Made by a program: the position numbers and the translations under genes. From Mycolicibacterium sp. J2 (lineage in GTDB: Bacteria > Actinomycetota > Actinomycetes > Mycobacteriales > Mycobacteriaceae): DNA of 64,000 nt. Shown in pieces: positions 54,853 through 64,000 of the stretch. Within the stretch, counting starts at the first letter, position 1. Every line of letters starts with the position of its first letter. The notes under the pieces were generated by a model. It was not told where the DNA came from. It searched no databases and worked only from the letters and a program-made list of their open reading frames with translations. The stretch covers positions 248,001 to 312,000 of the forward strand of contig NZ_JAPFPY010000001.1 of the NCBI RefSeq assembly GCF_026240945.1, given 5' to 3'.

Positions 54853-55746
54853 GTGCCAGAGCACATCACCCTGCACGATCCGTCATCCGCGCTGACCGCA
54901 ACCTTCGTGCCCGCTGCCGGGATGATCGGCACATCGCTGGCCGAGAACGGCGTCGAGTATCTGGGCCAGCGCCGTGGCCTGGACGCCTACGTGGCCGACG
55001 GCAAGACGATGGGCATCCCACTGCTGTACCCGTGGGCAAACCGATTGAGCACCAACACTTATGACGTCGACGGCGCGGTGGTCACGCTGACCGCAGGGGC
55101 CGGCGGGGTGCGCGCCGACGCCAACGGTCTGCCGATCCACGGAGTGCTGGCCGCCTACCCGGGGTGGCTGGTCACCGCCCACACCCGCAACCGGCTCACC
55201 GCCGCCGTCGACTTCGGCGCCACCCCGCGGTTGCTGGCCGCCTTCCCGTTCCCCCATCTGCTGACCCAGGACATCACCTTGGCCGACCGCACGCTGACCA
55301 TCGCCACCACCGTCACCCCGACGACGGGCGCCGCCGTGCCACTGTGCTTCGGCTACCACCCATACCTGCAGATCCCCGGCGTTCCGCGGGCCGACTGGGT
55401 GCTGGAAACCCCTGCGCTGCACCGGTTACCGACCGACGACCGCGGCATCCCCACCGGCGAGCGGCAGGACTGGCCCGCCACGGCGCAGCGCCTCGGCGAC
55501 CGGGTGCTCGACGACGGGTTCGCCGGGGTGGCCGACGGTGCGGTGTTCGCGCTGTCCGGCGGCGGCCGTCGCATCGAGGTCGGCTACGAGCAGGGCTATC
55601 CGGCGGCGCAGCTCTTCGCACCCGCGGGCGACGACCTGGTGGCGATCGAGCCGATGGCCGCCACCACCGATGCGCTGCGCCGCGGCGACCATGCCGTCGC
55701 GGCCGGCGGCCCCGTCACGGCCCGCTTCTCGATCCGAGTCAGCTGA
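54853..55746 (+). CDS. Aldose 1-epimerase-like protein
   Basis: A 297-residue galactose-mutarotase-fold protein. GIPLLYPWANRLSTNTY, PIHGVLA and LCFGYHPYLQIPG hold the conserved His and Arg of the sugar site. GTG at 54853 follows GAGAGAGGAC. It speeds the alpha/beta conversion of a free sugar. It overlaps the convergent reactivase by eight bases. Substrate unknown. Confidence 0.87.
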   Translation: MPEHITLHDPSSALTATFVPAAGMIGTSLAENGVEYLGQRRGLDAYVADGKTMGIPLLYPWANRLSTNTYDVDGAVVTLTAGAGGVRADANGLPIHGVLAAYPGWLVTAHTRNRLTAAVDFGATPRLLAAFPFPHLLTQDITLADRTLTIATTVTPTTGAAVPLCFGYHPYLQIPGVPRADWVLETPALHRLPTDDRGIPTGERQDWPATAQRLGDRVLDDGFAGVADGAVFALSGGGRRIEVGYEQGYPAAQLFAPAGDDLVAIEPMAATTDALRRGDHAVAAGGPVTARFSIRVS

Positions 55747-57472
55747 CCGCTGCGGCCAGGTGCACCAGCCCGGAGGCCACCGCGTACCGGGGTCCGTGGC
55801 GGCCGTCGATATCGGCCCGGCCCACCACCGTGCTGCTGCCCGCGGCGCGCAGTGCCTCGGCGACGGTGCGGATCAGCTCGTCGTCCAGTGCGCCACCCCC
55901 GGCCAGCACCAGTACCGCAGGCATGCGTTCGAACACGTTGAGGCATCGGACGATATTGGCGGCCACCGTCGCCTCCTTGACGGCCAGCCGCAGACTGCGC
56001 CACTCCTCGGCGGCCAGCGTGCGGGAGAACGGCACCAGGCCCGCGCTGCCACGGGTGCACAACCGGCCGATCGCGTCGGCGGTGGCCGGCGTGTCCAGGA
56101 ACACCCGGCGGCCGTCCTCCTCGTGCGCCAGGTGCGGCCCCTCGACGCGCAGCGCCGGGCTGCGTTTGACGCGTTCGGCCAGGGCGCGCGGGATGTTGAG
56201 CACCCTGGCCACCGCAGACGTGATGGTCTCCCCCGCCCCCGCGGCGGTCACCGTCCGGTCCGGTCCGATCAGATCGACCGTGCCGCCGCCGATATCACAG
56301 ACGATGACATCGGCGGGCAGACCGGGTGTGGTCAGCGCCCCGCGAGCGGCCGCGGCGGGCTCGGCGGCCAGGGTCTGCGCAGGCCGGCCGGTCAGCTCGG
56401 TCATCGTGGCGGCCGCATCGGCCACGTGGTCGGCGGCCAGCAGCGCGACGACGGCGCCCTTGGTCTCGGCCACCCCGCGGCGCAGCCAGGCGCCGTTGTC
56501 GATGGTGGCCAGATCGGTGAAATAGGCGTCGTCGACGGCGATCCCGTGCTCGGCGGATTTCAGCGACCGTAACCGGACCCGCACCGCGGTGCCGGGGGCT
56601 TCGGTGCGCAGCAACGGGTAGGCCTGCTCGGGGGCGAATCGCACCGTCTCCCCGGCGATCCGGCAGTCGACATAGTCGTCGTCGGTCGCAGGTGGTTCCG
56701 GTGCCCGGGTGCGCCGGGTCACCGCGATGGCCGGTGCATCGGCCAACTCCCTGGTGAACTCGGCGACCCAGGGCAGCTCGGCGGGGTCGATCTGCAGGGC
56801 GGCGGCCAGCGCGATGGGGTCGGCCAGTGATCGGTAGGCCCGGCCCTCCTGCACCACCTCGAGGGCGACCAGAACATCGGATTCCAGCAGGTGGGTGTCG
56901 GCTTCGTCGACCACCGGCACCCGGACCGGGATCCGGTTGGCGATCAGCACCGCGTCGTCCTCGGCGGCCAGCACCCCGACGATGTTCCACCCCGCGGCCA
57001 CCGCTTCCGAGATACGTTGGGCGGCATCCTCGTAGTCGATGTCCGGCCCGACCGAGACCACCACCGGGTGCGGTGCGGTGAGGCCGGTCAACGCGTGCAC
57101 CGGCACGTGCCTGCCGACGCCGTAACCGGTGCCGGCCGGGGTGCTGGCGTCGGGGCGGCGCAGGCTGATCACCGGGGAGCGCGGTGAGGAGGCCGGCGGC
57201 AGCGGCGCGGTCGCGGTGTCCACGGGACGAATCGCCGACAGCACCACCCTCTCGGCGGTGCAGCCGGCCTGCACCTCCAGGCGGGTCAGCAGGGCGGCCG
57301 CACCCTCCAGGGAATCCCGGGATCCCTTGCGGCCGCGGGTCGGGGCCTGGTCGTGCGCGACGGGTTCGGCACGGCCGCCGGCCACCCGGGCCAGCACGAT
57401 CTCGGTGGTGTGGTTGCCGACGTCGATACCGGCGATTACTTCTCCCGTCGCTTCGCTCGCCCCGGCGATCAT
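55739..57472 (-). CDS. Diol/glycerol dehydratase reactivase, large subunit
   Basis: A 577-residue DdrA/PduG-type ATPase. IAGIDVGNHTTEIVLARV is an actin-like phosphate loop near the start, and VIVCDIGGGTVDLIGPDR and LVLAGGGALDDELI are further nucleotide motifs. Family members exchange damaged adenosylcobalamin in the dehydratase. Start ATG at 57472 lies two bases after the small subunit. The small reactivase subunit (DdrB/PduH) is not in the window, so it may act alone or the partner is distant. Confidence 0.88.
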   Translation of the reverse strand: MIAGASEATGEVIAGIDVGNHTTEIVLARVAGGRAEPVAHDQAPTRGRKGSRDSLEGAAALLTRLEVQAGCTAERVVLSAIRPVDTATAPLPPASSPRSPVISLRRPDASTPAGTGYGVGRHVPVHALTGLTAPHPVVVSVGPDIDYEDAAQRISEAVAAGWNIVGVLAAEDDAVLIANRIPVRVPVVDEADTHLLESDVLVALEVVQEGRAYRSLADPIALAAALQIDPAELPWVAEFTRELADAPAIAVTRRTRAPEPPATDDDYVDCRIAGETVRFAPEQAYPLLRTEAPGTAVRVRLRSLKSAEHGIAVDDAYFTDLATIDNGAWLRRGVAETKGAVVALLAADHVADAAATMTELTGRPAQTLAAEPAAAARGALTTPGLPADVIVCDIGGGTVDLIGPDRTVTAAGAGETITSAVARVLNIPRALAERVKRSPALRVEGPHLAHEEDGRRVFLDTPATADAIGRLCTRGSAGLVPFSRTLAAEEWRSLRLAVKEATVAANIVRCLNVFERMPAVLVLAGGGALDDELIRTVAEALRAAGSSTVVGRADIDGRHGPRYAVASGLVHLAAAVS

Positions 57473-57474
57473 CG

Positions 57475-57807
57475 TCAACGCAGCAGGCCCCGCCTGGCGT
57501 ACACCGCGGCGGCCTGCTCGACGAGTGCGGCACACCGCACCGCGCCGTGGTTGTGCAGGGACACCCGCAGCGCCTCCAGTTCGGCGGCGGTCGAGCGGTG
57601 CGGCCGCAGCGCCTCGTACAGCGCCATCACCTCTTCGCCGTCGATGAGCGCCAATTCGGCTGCGCGCAGGAAGTTCTCGGCCAGTTGCGGGTTGCCGTGC
57701 TCCTCGGCGACGACGGCCTGATGCGCCAGGGTGGCCGGGTCCATCCGCAGATCAGCCAGACCCAGCCGGCCCTCGACGGCGGCAGCCACGGTGAATTCAC
57801 TGGTCAT
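57475..57807 (-). CDS. Diol/glycerol dehydratase, small (gamma) subunit
   Basis: A 110-residue helical protein, PduE-like. RMDPATLAHQAVVAEEHGNPQLAENFLRAAEL and the conserved EALRPHRSTAAELEALRVSL match the family. It is smaller than PduE (about 170 residues). ATG at 57807 overlaps the large-subunit stop (ATGA), giving equal production. Confidence 0.88.
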   Translation of the reverse strand: MTSEFTVAAAVEGRLGLADLRMDPATLAHQAVVAEEHGNPQLAENFLRAAELALIDGEEVMALYEALRPHRSTAAELEALRVSLHNHGAVRCAALVEQAAAVYARRGLLR

Positions 57808-60053
57808 GCTCGTCTCACCTCCACGGTCAGGGGTAGGGCACCGGGTTCGCTGGCATCGCGCTCCAGCGCCACCAGGGCGACGGCGCGGGCGTGGTAGCGC
57901 GCCGAGATGGATTCGTCGGTGCCTCCGGTGAGGATGGGAACCGGCGCCATGCCCTTGGCGTGCCGCGCGGCGTTGCGGCCGAGTTCGCGGTAGTTACGGG
58001 CGGTCAGCAGCGGAGCGACACTGAACAATTCGAGGTTGGCCAGCGGAGCCAGATCGCGGCGGTGGATCAGCGCGGTGCCCTTGCCCTGCAAGCCGATTCC
58101 GATACCCGAGCCGGACAGTTTGGCCGCGGTCAGCCCGATCAGCCCGACGTCGATGGTCGAACGGACCCGGACGAACCGGGGCACGCAACCCTCCTCCTCA
58201 AGGCCGGCGGTGATCTGCCGGATCGCCTCGCCGACGGTCAGCCCGCACAGGGTCAGCCAGACGGAGCGGCCCAGCGCCGGTGACAGCCCAATACACACCT
58301 CCCGCGGGTTGGTGCCCTGGCGGGCGTCCTCGATATCGGTGATCACCAGGTGCCCGGCGTGCGGAGCCTGGTCGGCGGTGAGTTCGGCGGTGGTGCGTGC
58401 CTGGCGGATATCGTCGATCTCGGCGCGCCGCGCGTCGGTGAGCGCGTAACCCGTTCCAGGCCCGCGATAGTCGTTGGGATCGGTGACCTTGGACAGCACC
58501 CGCATCTGCTCGTCGAAGATGGCCGAGGTCTGCAGCTGATCGCCGCGCAGCCGCTCGGCGGTCAGCGCCATGATGGCCTCGGCCTCCGGCGCGTAGCCGG
58601 TCCGGTGCAGCGCGGCCACCACGTCGAACACGGTCAGTTGGCGGGCCTCGATGGCCGCCGCGGCCTCGGCGACGGCCTTCGGGTCACCGGGCGGCATATC
58701 GCGCGAATCGTTGGCGACGACGGCGGCCTCGACGCGGTCGTCGTCGTAGTCGGCCAGGCCGAGATCGCGGTACACGGCCTGCACCGCCGTGGCGGCGCGG
58801 CGCCGGACCCGGGCCAGATGGTCTTGGCCGACGGTGCGCAGGCCGCCGTCGGCGCCCCAATCCCGCTGCAGCACAAGGAAGTCGTCCATGTCGTCGGCGT
58901 TGAAGTTGGACAACGCGAAGGCATTGTCGTAGCGCGGGATGGACCCGAAACCGGAGAAGATGAAGTCCGCCCCGCCCAGCAGCACCGGCAGGGTGTGCGC
59001 GCTGCGCCGGACATCGGACTCGGAGATCAGGTTGTCGTTGCCCGCACAGGATTCCAGGTCCCGCATCATCACCATCAGGTTCTCGGCGAGCAGTTCTTTC
59101 ATGCCTTCGGGCACCGAGGACACCACGCCGACACCGTCGATGCCGCCGTTCTGCACCCCCTGGGAGCCCAGCGCCCTGGCCAGGGAGACGCAGCGGGATT
59201 CGAGGTAGAGAATGGAGCACTTCTCGGCCGCACCCATCAACACCTCGGCGCCGCCGCCGCTGGTGACGCGCATCTTCAGACCGCGCGAGGCGTAGGCAGA
59301 GGTGAGGATGGCTTTCGAGAACGGGGTGTCGTCACCGTCGGTGAAGACCTGTTCGGTGCCATAGATCGAGATGGTCTCGGCGTAGCTGGTCAACCCGCGC
59401 AGCCCGAGTCGCAGTTCCAGCGCCTCCTCGATGGAGCACTGCGCCATGGCGCCGGGCACCCCGACCTGGGAGCCGATCAGCAGGGCCACGGCGTTGGACG
59501 GGGCGTCGCCCAGCACCGGGACCGTGGTCTCGACCTCCCGGAATCCGTAGGCCACCGCGCTGGCCGCGTCGGCGGCGATGAGCAGCGGGTCGTCGAGTTG
59601 ATTGGTGACGTGGGCCTGGTTACTCGGGGTGCGACGGGCGCGCATCTTGGTCATCGCGACCTGCATCTCGGCCGGGGTGAGCACCGCGACGACGCGGGCC
59701 AGTTTCGCCGGGGTGGTGCCGCCGATCAGCCGCACCACCTCGGCGCGTGGCACGTTGATGTCGACCGTCATCCGGGCCAGGGTGACATCGTCGAGGGCCA
59801 TGGCCTCCTCGGCGGCGGCCAGGTCGATGCCGTACAGGGCGATGAATTCGTCGATCACGTCGAAGGACTCAGCGGGCTTACCGTCCAGTTCGACGACCGT
59901 GCCGTCCCGGATCACCAGCGAGGGCTCTGGGTCGAACGGGCTGTGCATGGCGGCCAGCCCCAGCTCGGGCGCGGCGACGCTGAACCCGTCGAGGTTGACG
60001 GGTTTGGCGTCGAGCACACGAAAACGGCCCAGTTCTGGGGAGGATTCGGCCAT
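57804..60053 (-). CDS. B12-dependent diol/glycerol dehydratase, fused large and medium subunits
   Basis: A 749-residue protein combining the PduC-like catalytic alpha subunit (residues 1 to about 555) with a PduD-like beta subunit (about 560-749). Catalytic segments are TPSNQAHVTN (Gln146, His148), FREVETTVP (Glu175), GVQNGGIDG (Gln301), AGNDNLISESD (Asp340) and FSGFGSIPRYDN (Ser371). Converts 1,2-diols or glycerol to aldehydes with adenosylcobalamin. ATG at 60053 chosen over a longer start. Followed by gamma subunit and reactivase. Confidence 0.9.
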   Translation of the reverse strand: MAESSPELGRFRVLDAKPVNLDGFSVAAPELGLAAMHSPFDPEPSLVIRDGTVVELDGKPAESFDVIDEFIALYGIDLAAAEEAMALDDVTLARMTVDINVPRAEVVRLIGGTTPAKLARVVAVLTPAEMQVAMTKMRARRTPSNQAHVTNQLDDPLLIAADAASAVAYGFREVETTVPVLGDAPSNAVALLIGSQVGVPGAMAQCSIEEALELRLGLRGLTSYAETISIYGTEQVFTDGDDTPFSKAILTSAYASRGLKMRVTSGGGAEVLMGAAEKCSILYLESRCVSLARALGSQGVQNGGIDGVGVVSSVPEGMKELLAENLMVMMRDLESCAGNDNLISESDVRRSAHTLPVLLGGADFIFSGFGSIPRYDNAFALSNFNADDMDDFLVLQRDWGADGGLRTVGQDHLARVRRRAATAVQAVYRDLGLADYDDDRVEAAVVANDSRDMPPGDPKAVAEAAAAIEARQLTVFDVVAALHRTGYAPEAEAIMALTAERLRGDQLQTSAIFDEQMRVLSKVTDPNDYRGPGTGYALTDARRAEIDDIRQARTTAELTADQAPHAGHLVITDIEDARQGTNPREVCIGLSPALGRSVWLTLCGLTVGEAIRQITAGLEEEGCVPRFVRVRSTIDVGLIGLTAAKLSGSGIGIGLQGKGTALIHRRDLAPLANLELFSVAPLLTARNYRELGRNAARHAKGMAPVPILTGGTDESISARYHARAVALVALERDASEPGALPLTVEVRRA

Positions 60054-60104
60054 GTACCGAATCCTGCCCTGACTGGACCGTTTTCGTAAAGGGTTAGTCC
60101 ATTT

Positions 60105-60120
60105 GTTGGGTAAACCCAAC
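60105..60120. promoter_or_regulatory. Small inverted repeat ahead of the dehydratase
   Basis: GTTGGG (60105-60110), spacer TAAA, and CCCAAC (60115-60120) make a perfect 6-base inverted repeat in the 78-base gap between the hspR stop and the dehydratase start. It could be an operator or a weak terminator. I see no cobalamin riboswitch; the gap is too short for one. Confidence 0.4.
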
Positions 60121-60131
60121 CAAAAGACCGG

Positions 60132-60485
60132 TCAGCGGACCCGTTTGCCGTGCGGTTGCCACAGCACCACGGCGGTGCTGGGCTTGCGCATCCGCTCCAG
60201 CTCGGCGGTCAGCTCGGAAACCCGGGCCTGCAACGCCTCCACCTGGTTGGTCAGCTCGATGATCCGTTTGATCCCGGCCAGGTTGACCCCCTCGTCCTGG
60301 GACAGCCGCTGGACCTCACGCAGCAGATCGACATCGTGCTGCGAGTAGCGGCGGCCGCCCCCGGACGTGCGCTGGGGACTGACCAAACCGAGCCGGTCGT
60401 AGGTCCGCAACGTCTGCGCGTGCATACCGGCCAGCTCGGCGGCCACCGAGATCAGGAACGTGCGGGCGTCGTCCTTCTTGCTCAC
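60132..60485 (-). CDS. hspR: Heat-shock repressor HspR
   Basis: A 117-residue MerR-family repressor. FLISVAAELAGMHAQTLRTYDRLGLVSPQRTSGGGRRYS is the winged helix, and LSQDEGVNLAGIKRIIELT continues the family match; a coiled-coil follows. It needs DnaK as co-repressor and binds HAIR sites such as the one upstream of clpB. GTG at 60485 overlaps the dnaJ stop (GTGA). Part of dnaK-grpE-dnaJ-hspR. Confidence 0.97.
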   Translation of the reverse strand: MSKKDDARTFLISVAAELAGMHAQTLRTYDRLGLVSPQRTSGGGRRYSQHDVDLLREVQRLSQDEGVNLAGIKRIIELTNQVEALQARVSELTAELERMRKPSTAVVLWQPHGKRVR

Positions 60486-61669
60486 AGATTGCCCGCCCAT
60501 CCCGCGCGCGGATCGAACCCACTGGCCCGTTCCGCCTTGGCGTAGGCCTCGAGCGCCTCGGCCGCTTCGCCTTCCAGGGCCGGTGGCACCGCGACCTTCA
60601 CCGTCACCAGCAGATCGCCGTGACCGCCGGAGCGCTTCGGCACACCGCGGCCCCGCACCCGCAAGATGCGGCCATCCGAGGTGCCCTTGGGTACCCGCAC
60701 CCCCACCTTGCCTTCCAGGGTGGGAATGGAAAGGGTTGTGCCCAAAGCCAACTCGTGAAAGCTGACCGGAACGGTGACCGTAAGATCGTCACCGTCACGC
60801 CCGAACACCTTGTCCGGCCGGACATGCACGGTGACGTACAGGTCACCCGAGGGCGCGCCGCGCAGCCCCGCCTCACCCTGACCGGCCAGCCGGATGCGCT
60901 GTCCGTCTTCGACGCCCGGTGGGATCCGGACGTTGATGGTGCGGGTCCGGGTGGTCACCCCGGTGCCCTTGCACTCGTCACACGGGTGCTCGATGATCGA
61001 CCCGCTGCCGCGGCATTCGGTGCACGGTTCGGAGAACCCGAACGCGCCCTGATTGCGGTTGATCACCCCGGCGCCGTTGCAGTTGGGACACACCTTCGGG
61101 CTGGTACCCGGGCGCGCCCCGCTGCCATGGCAATTCGTGCACGGGGCCGGGCTGGTGAGCCGCAACGGCATCGCCACGCCCTTGGTGGCCTCCATGAACG
61201 ACAGTTCGGTCTCGGTCTCCAGATCGTTGCCCCGCCGGGGCCGGCTCGGCCTGGGCTGCTGTGCGCCCCGGCCGAACAGGCCACCGAACAGGTCGCCGAT
61301 GTTCGCGCCACCGGCCTGGCCGGCCTGGTCGAACAGGTCACCGAGGTTGAACTCGGCACCGTCGGAGCTGAAGCCACCGCCGCCATACGGACTTCCACCA
61401 CCGCCACCGAAGCGCCGGCCGAACCCGCCGTTGGCAAACAGCCGACGGGTCTCGTCGTACTCCTTGCGCTTGGCGTCGTCGGTCAGCACCTCTTTGGCCT
61501 CCGAGGCCGCCTTGTAGCGGTCCTCGGCGGCGCTGTTACCGGGATTGCGGTCCGGATGGTTCTCGGCGAGGATCTTGCGCGCGGCGCGCTTGATCTCGTC
61601 CTTGGTGGCGCCGGAGGAGACGCCGAGCTCCTTGTAGAAGTCCTTCTCAACCCATTCACGCTGGGCCAT
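60482..61669 (-). CDS. dnaJ: Chaperone DnaJ (Hsp40)
   Basis: A 395-residue type I Hsp40. J domain with His38-Pro39-Asp40, a Gly/Phe-rich region (residues about 80-130), four zinc-binding repeats (CTNCHGSG, CPNCNGAG, CTECRGSG, CDECKGTG), and the client-binding C-terminal domains. It delivers clients to DnaK and stimulates its ATPase. RBS AGGAGG precedes ATG at 61669. Corresponds to DnaJ1 of M. tuberculosis. Confidence 0.98.
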   Translation of the reverse strand: MAQREWVEKDFYKELGVSSGATKDEIKRAARKILAENHPDRNPGNSAAEDRYKAASEAKEVLTDDAKRKEYDETRRLFANGGFGRRFGGGGGSPYGGGGFSSDGAEFNLGDLFDQAGQAGGANIGDLFGGLFGRGAQQPRPSRPRRGNDLETETELSFMEATKGVAMPLRLTSPAPCTNCHGSGARPGTSPKVCPNCNGAGVINRNQGAFGFSEPCTECRGSGSIIEHPCDECKGTGVTTRTRTINVRIPPGVEDGQRIRLAGQGEAGLRGAPSGDLYVTVHVRPDKVFGRDGDDLTVTVPVSFHELALGTTLSIPTLEGKVGVRVPKGTSDGRILRVRGRGVPKRSGGHGDLLVTVKVAVPPALEGEAAEALEAYAKAERASGFDPRAGWAGNL

Positions 61670-61689
61670 GCGTCACCTCCTCTCCGGTG

Positions 61690-62312
61690 CTAGTTCTCTG
61701 ATTGTGCGGGTTTTTCGCCGTCGGGCGTGGCAGCCACGCCCCCGTCGGCATTTTCGACGGTGTCGACCACGCCGACCATCGCGTGGCGCACCACCTGATC
61801 ACCAACCTTGTAGCCCTGGCGCATGACGGTGCCGATCACCGGGTTCGATCCGTCGCCCTCGTGTTGCACGGCTTCGTGCAACGCCGGGTCGAACGGGTCA
61901 CCCTCGGCGCCGAAGGCCGAAAGGCCCTGTCCCTCAAGGGTGCTGACCAGCTTTTCGGCAACGGCCTTGAGCGGCCCGGATTCCAGGTCGCCGTGGCTGC
62001 GGGCCCGGTCCAGGTCGTCGAGCACACCCAGCAGCTGGGTGATCACGGCGACCTTGGCGCGCTCGGCGGTGACCTGCTGGTCCCGCAGGGCACGCTTGCG
62101 GTAGTTGGCGAACTCGGCTTGCACGCGCTGCAGATCGGCGGTCAGCTCGGCGATCTTCCCGTCGGCGGCTCCGGAGCCTCCGGCAGCCTCGGCGGGCGCC
62201 GAGCCCTCAGGATTGCCCTGAGGGTTCGGCTCCTGCTCGCGAACTTCGCCGGTGTCCGGATCGATACGCCGTTTGTCGGTGATGGTCACCGGCTCGTGCG
62301 AATCGTCCTGGC

Positions 62313-62316
<4 letters not shown>
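61690..62316 (-). CDS. grpE: Nucleotide exchange factor GrpE
   Basis: A 208-residue GrpE. A disordered N-terminal part (about residues 1-50) leads to the long coiled-coil helix ([21 protein letters not shown]), then the beta-wing domain with [17 protein letters not shown]. It releases ADP from DnaK. GTG at 62316 overlaps the dnaK stop (GTGA). Confidence 0.97.

Positions 62317-64000
<1,684 letters not shown>

Noticed and set aside
58350..60089. Plus-strand ORF of 579 codons opposite the dehydratase
   Set aside because: Antisense shadow of a gene with intact catalytic motifs; no domain in the shadow.
60054..60131. Cobalamin riboswitch before the B12-dependent dehydratase
   Set aside because: The gap is only 78 bases, too short for this element of about 200 bases, and no B12-box-like sequence is visible.

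Overview
This high-GC window looks like a chromosomal segment of a fast-growing, environmental mycobacterium (Mycolicibacterium type). The evidence is a set of mycobacterial markers: F420-dependent glucose-6-phosphate dehydrogenase (fgd1), a TtfA-like trehalose-monomycolate transport factor, an LpqH-type lipoprotein, a cell-wall GH76 enzyme, MetZ, PurT, and the dnaK-grpE-dnaJ-hspR heat-shock operon. There are 65 protein genes, two cut by the window edges. I found no tRNA, rRNA, insertion sequence, phage or CRISPR array.

Layout. (1) 1-3.2 kb: APC permease (partial), APH-fold kinase, SDR and GntR regulator, resembling an amino-alcohol utilisation module. (2) 3.2-7.1 kb: fgd1, a metallo-hydrolase, a methyltransferase and a luciferase-like oxidoreductase. 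(3) 7.3-9.7 kb: a lipidated RNase Sa-type ribonuclease with its barstar inhibitor, then a TetR/TetX-like monooxygenase pair around a duplicated operator. (4) 10.5-16.6 kb: minus-strand FGGY kinase, LysR regulator, APC permease, (R)-amine transaminase and alanine racemase. (5) 16.7-22.4 kb: metZ, rhodanese, purT, a UBP zinc-finger protein and a Na+/H+ antiporter. (6) 22.4-28.6 kb: MarR/MMPL pair, MTA/SAH nucleosidase, alpha/beta hydrolase, P450, ferredoxin and a membrane protein. (7) 28.7-43.2 kb: a possible 42-residue protein, cspA, purA, site-2 protease, zinc-type CDF exporter, FUSC protein, fba, LpqH-like lipoprotein, DedA, GH76, rRNA-type methyltransferase, lipoprotein, SDR and ttfA. (8) 43.4-49.7 kb: clpB with an HspR operator, then an FAD/Fe-S oxidase with a divergent GntR regulator. 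(9) 49.7-55.7 kb: CYTH protein, ABM-like membrane protein, guanine deaminase, flavohemoglobin and aldose epimerase. (10) 55.7-60.1 kb: B12-dependent diol/glycerol dehydratase with fused alpha and beta subunits, a gamma subunit and a reactivase. (11) 60.1-64 kb: hspR, dnaJ, grpE and dnaK (partial).

Several parts work together. HspR, encoded at the right end, probably represses clpB through an inverted repeat whose spacer holds the -35 box of a SigH-type promoter. Alanine racemase can make the D-alanine that (R)-amine transaminases use as amino donor. The dehydratase and its reactivase are translationally coupled in a compact set placed directly after hspR. Metabolic genes such as fgd1, purA, purT, fba and metZ are syntenic housekeeping genes, while the accessory modules lie between them. 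From memory of the M. tuberculosis map, the purA-to-clpB block is inverted there relative to this window.
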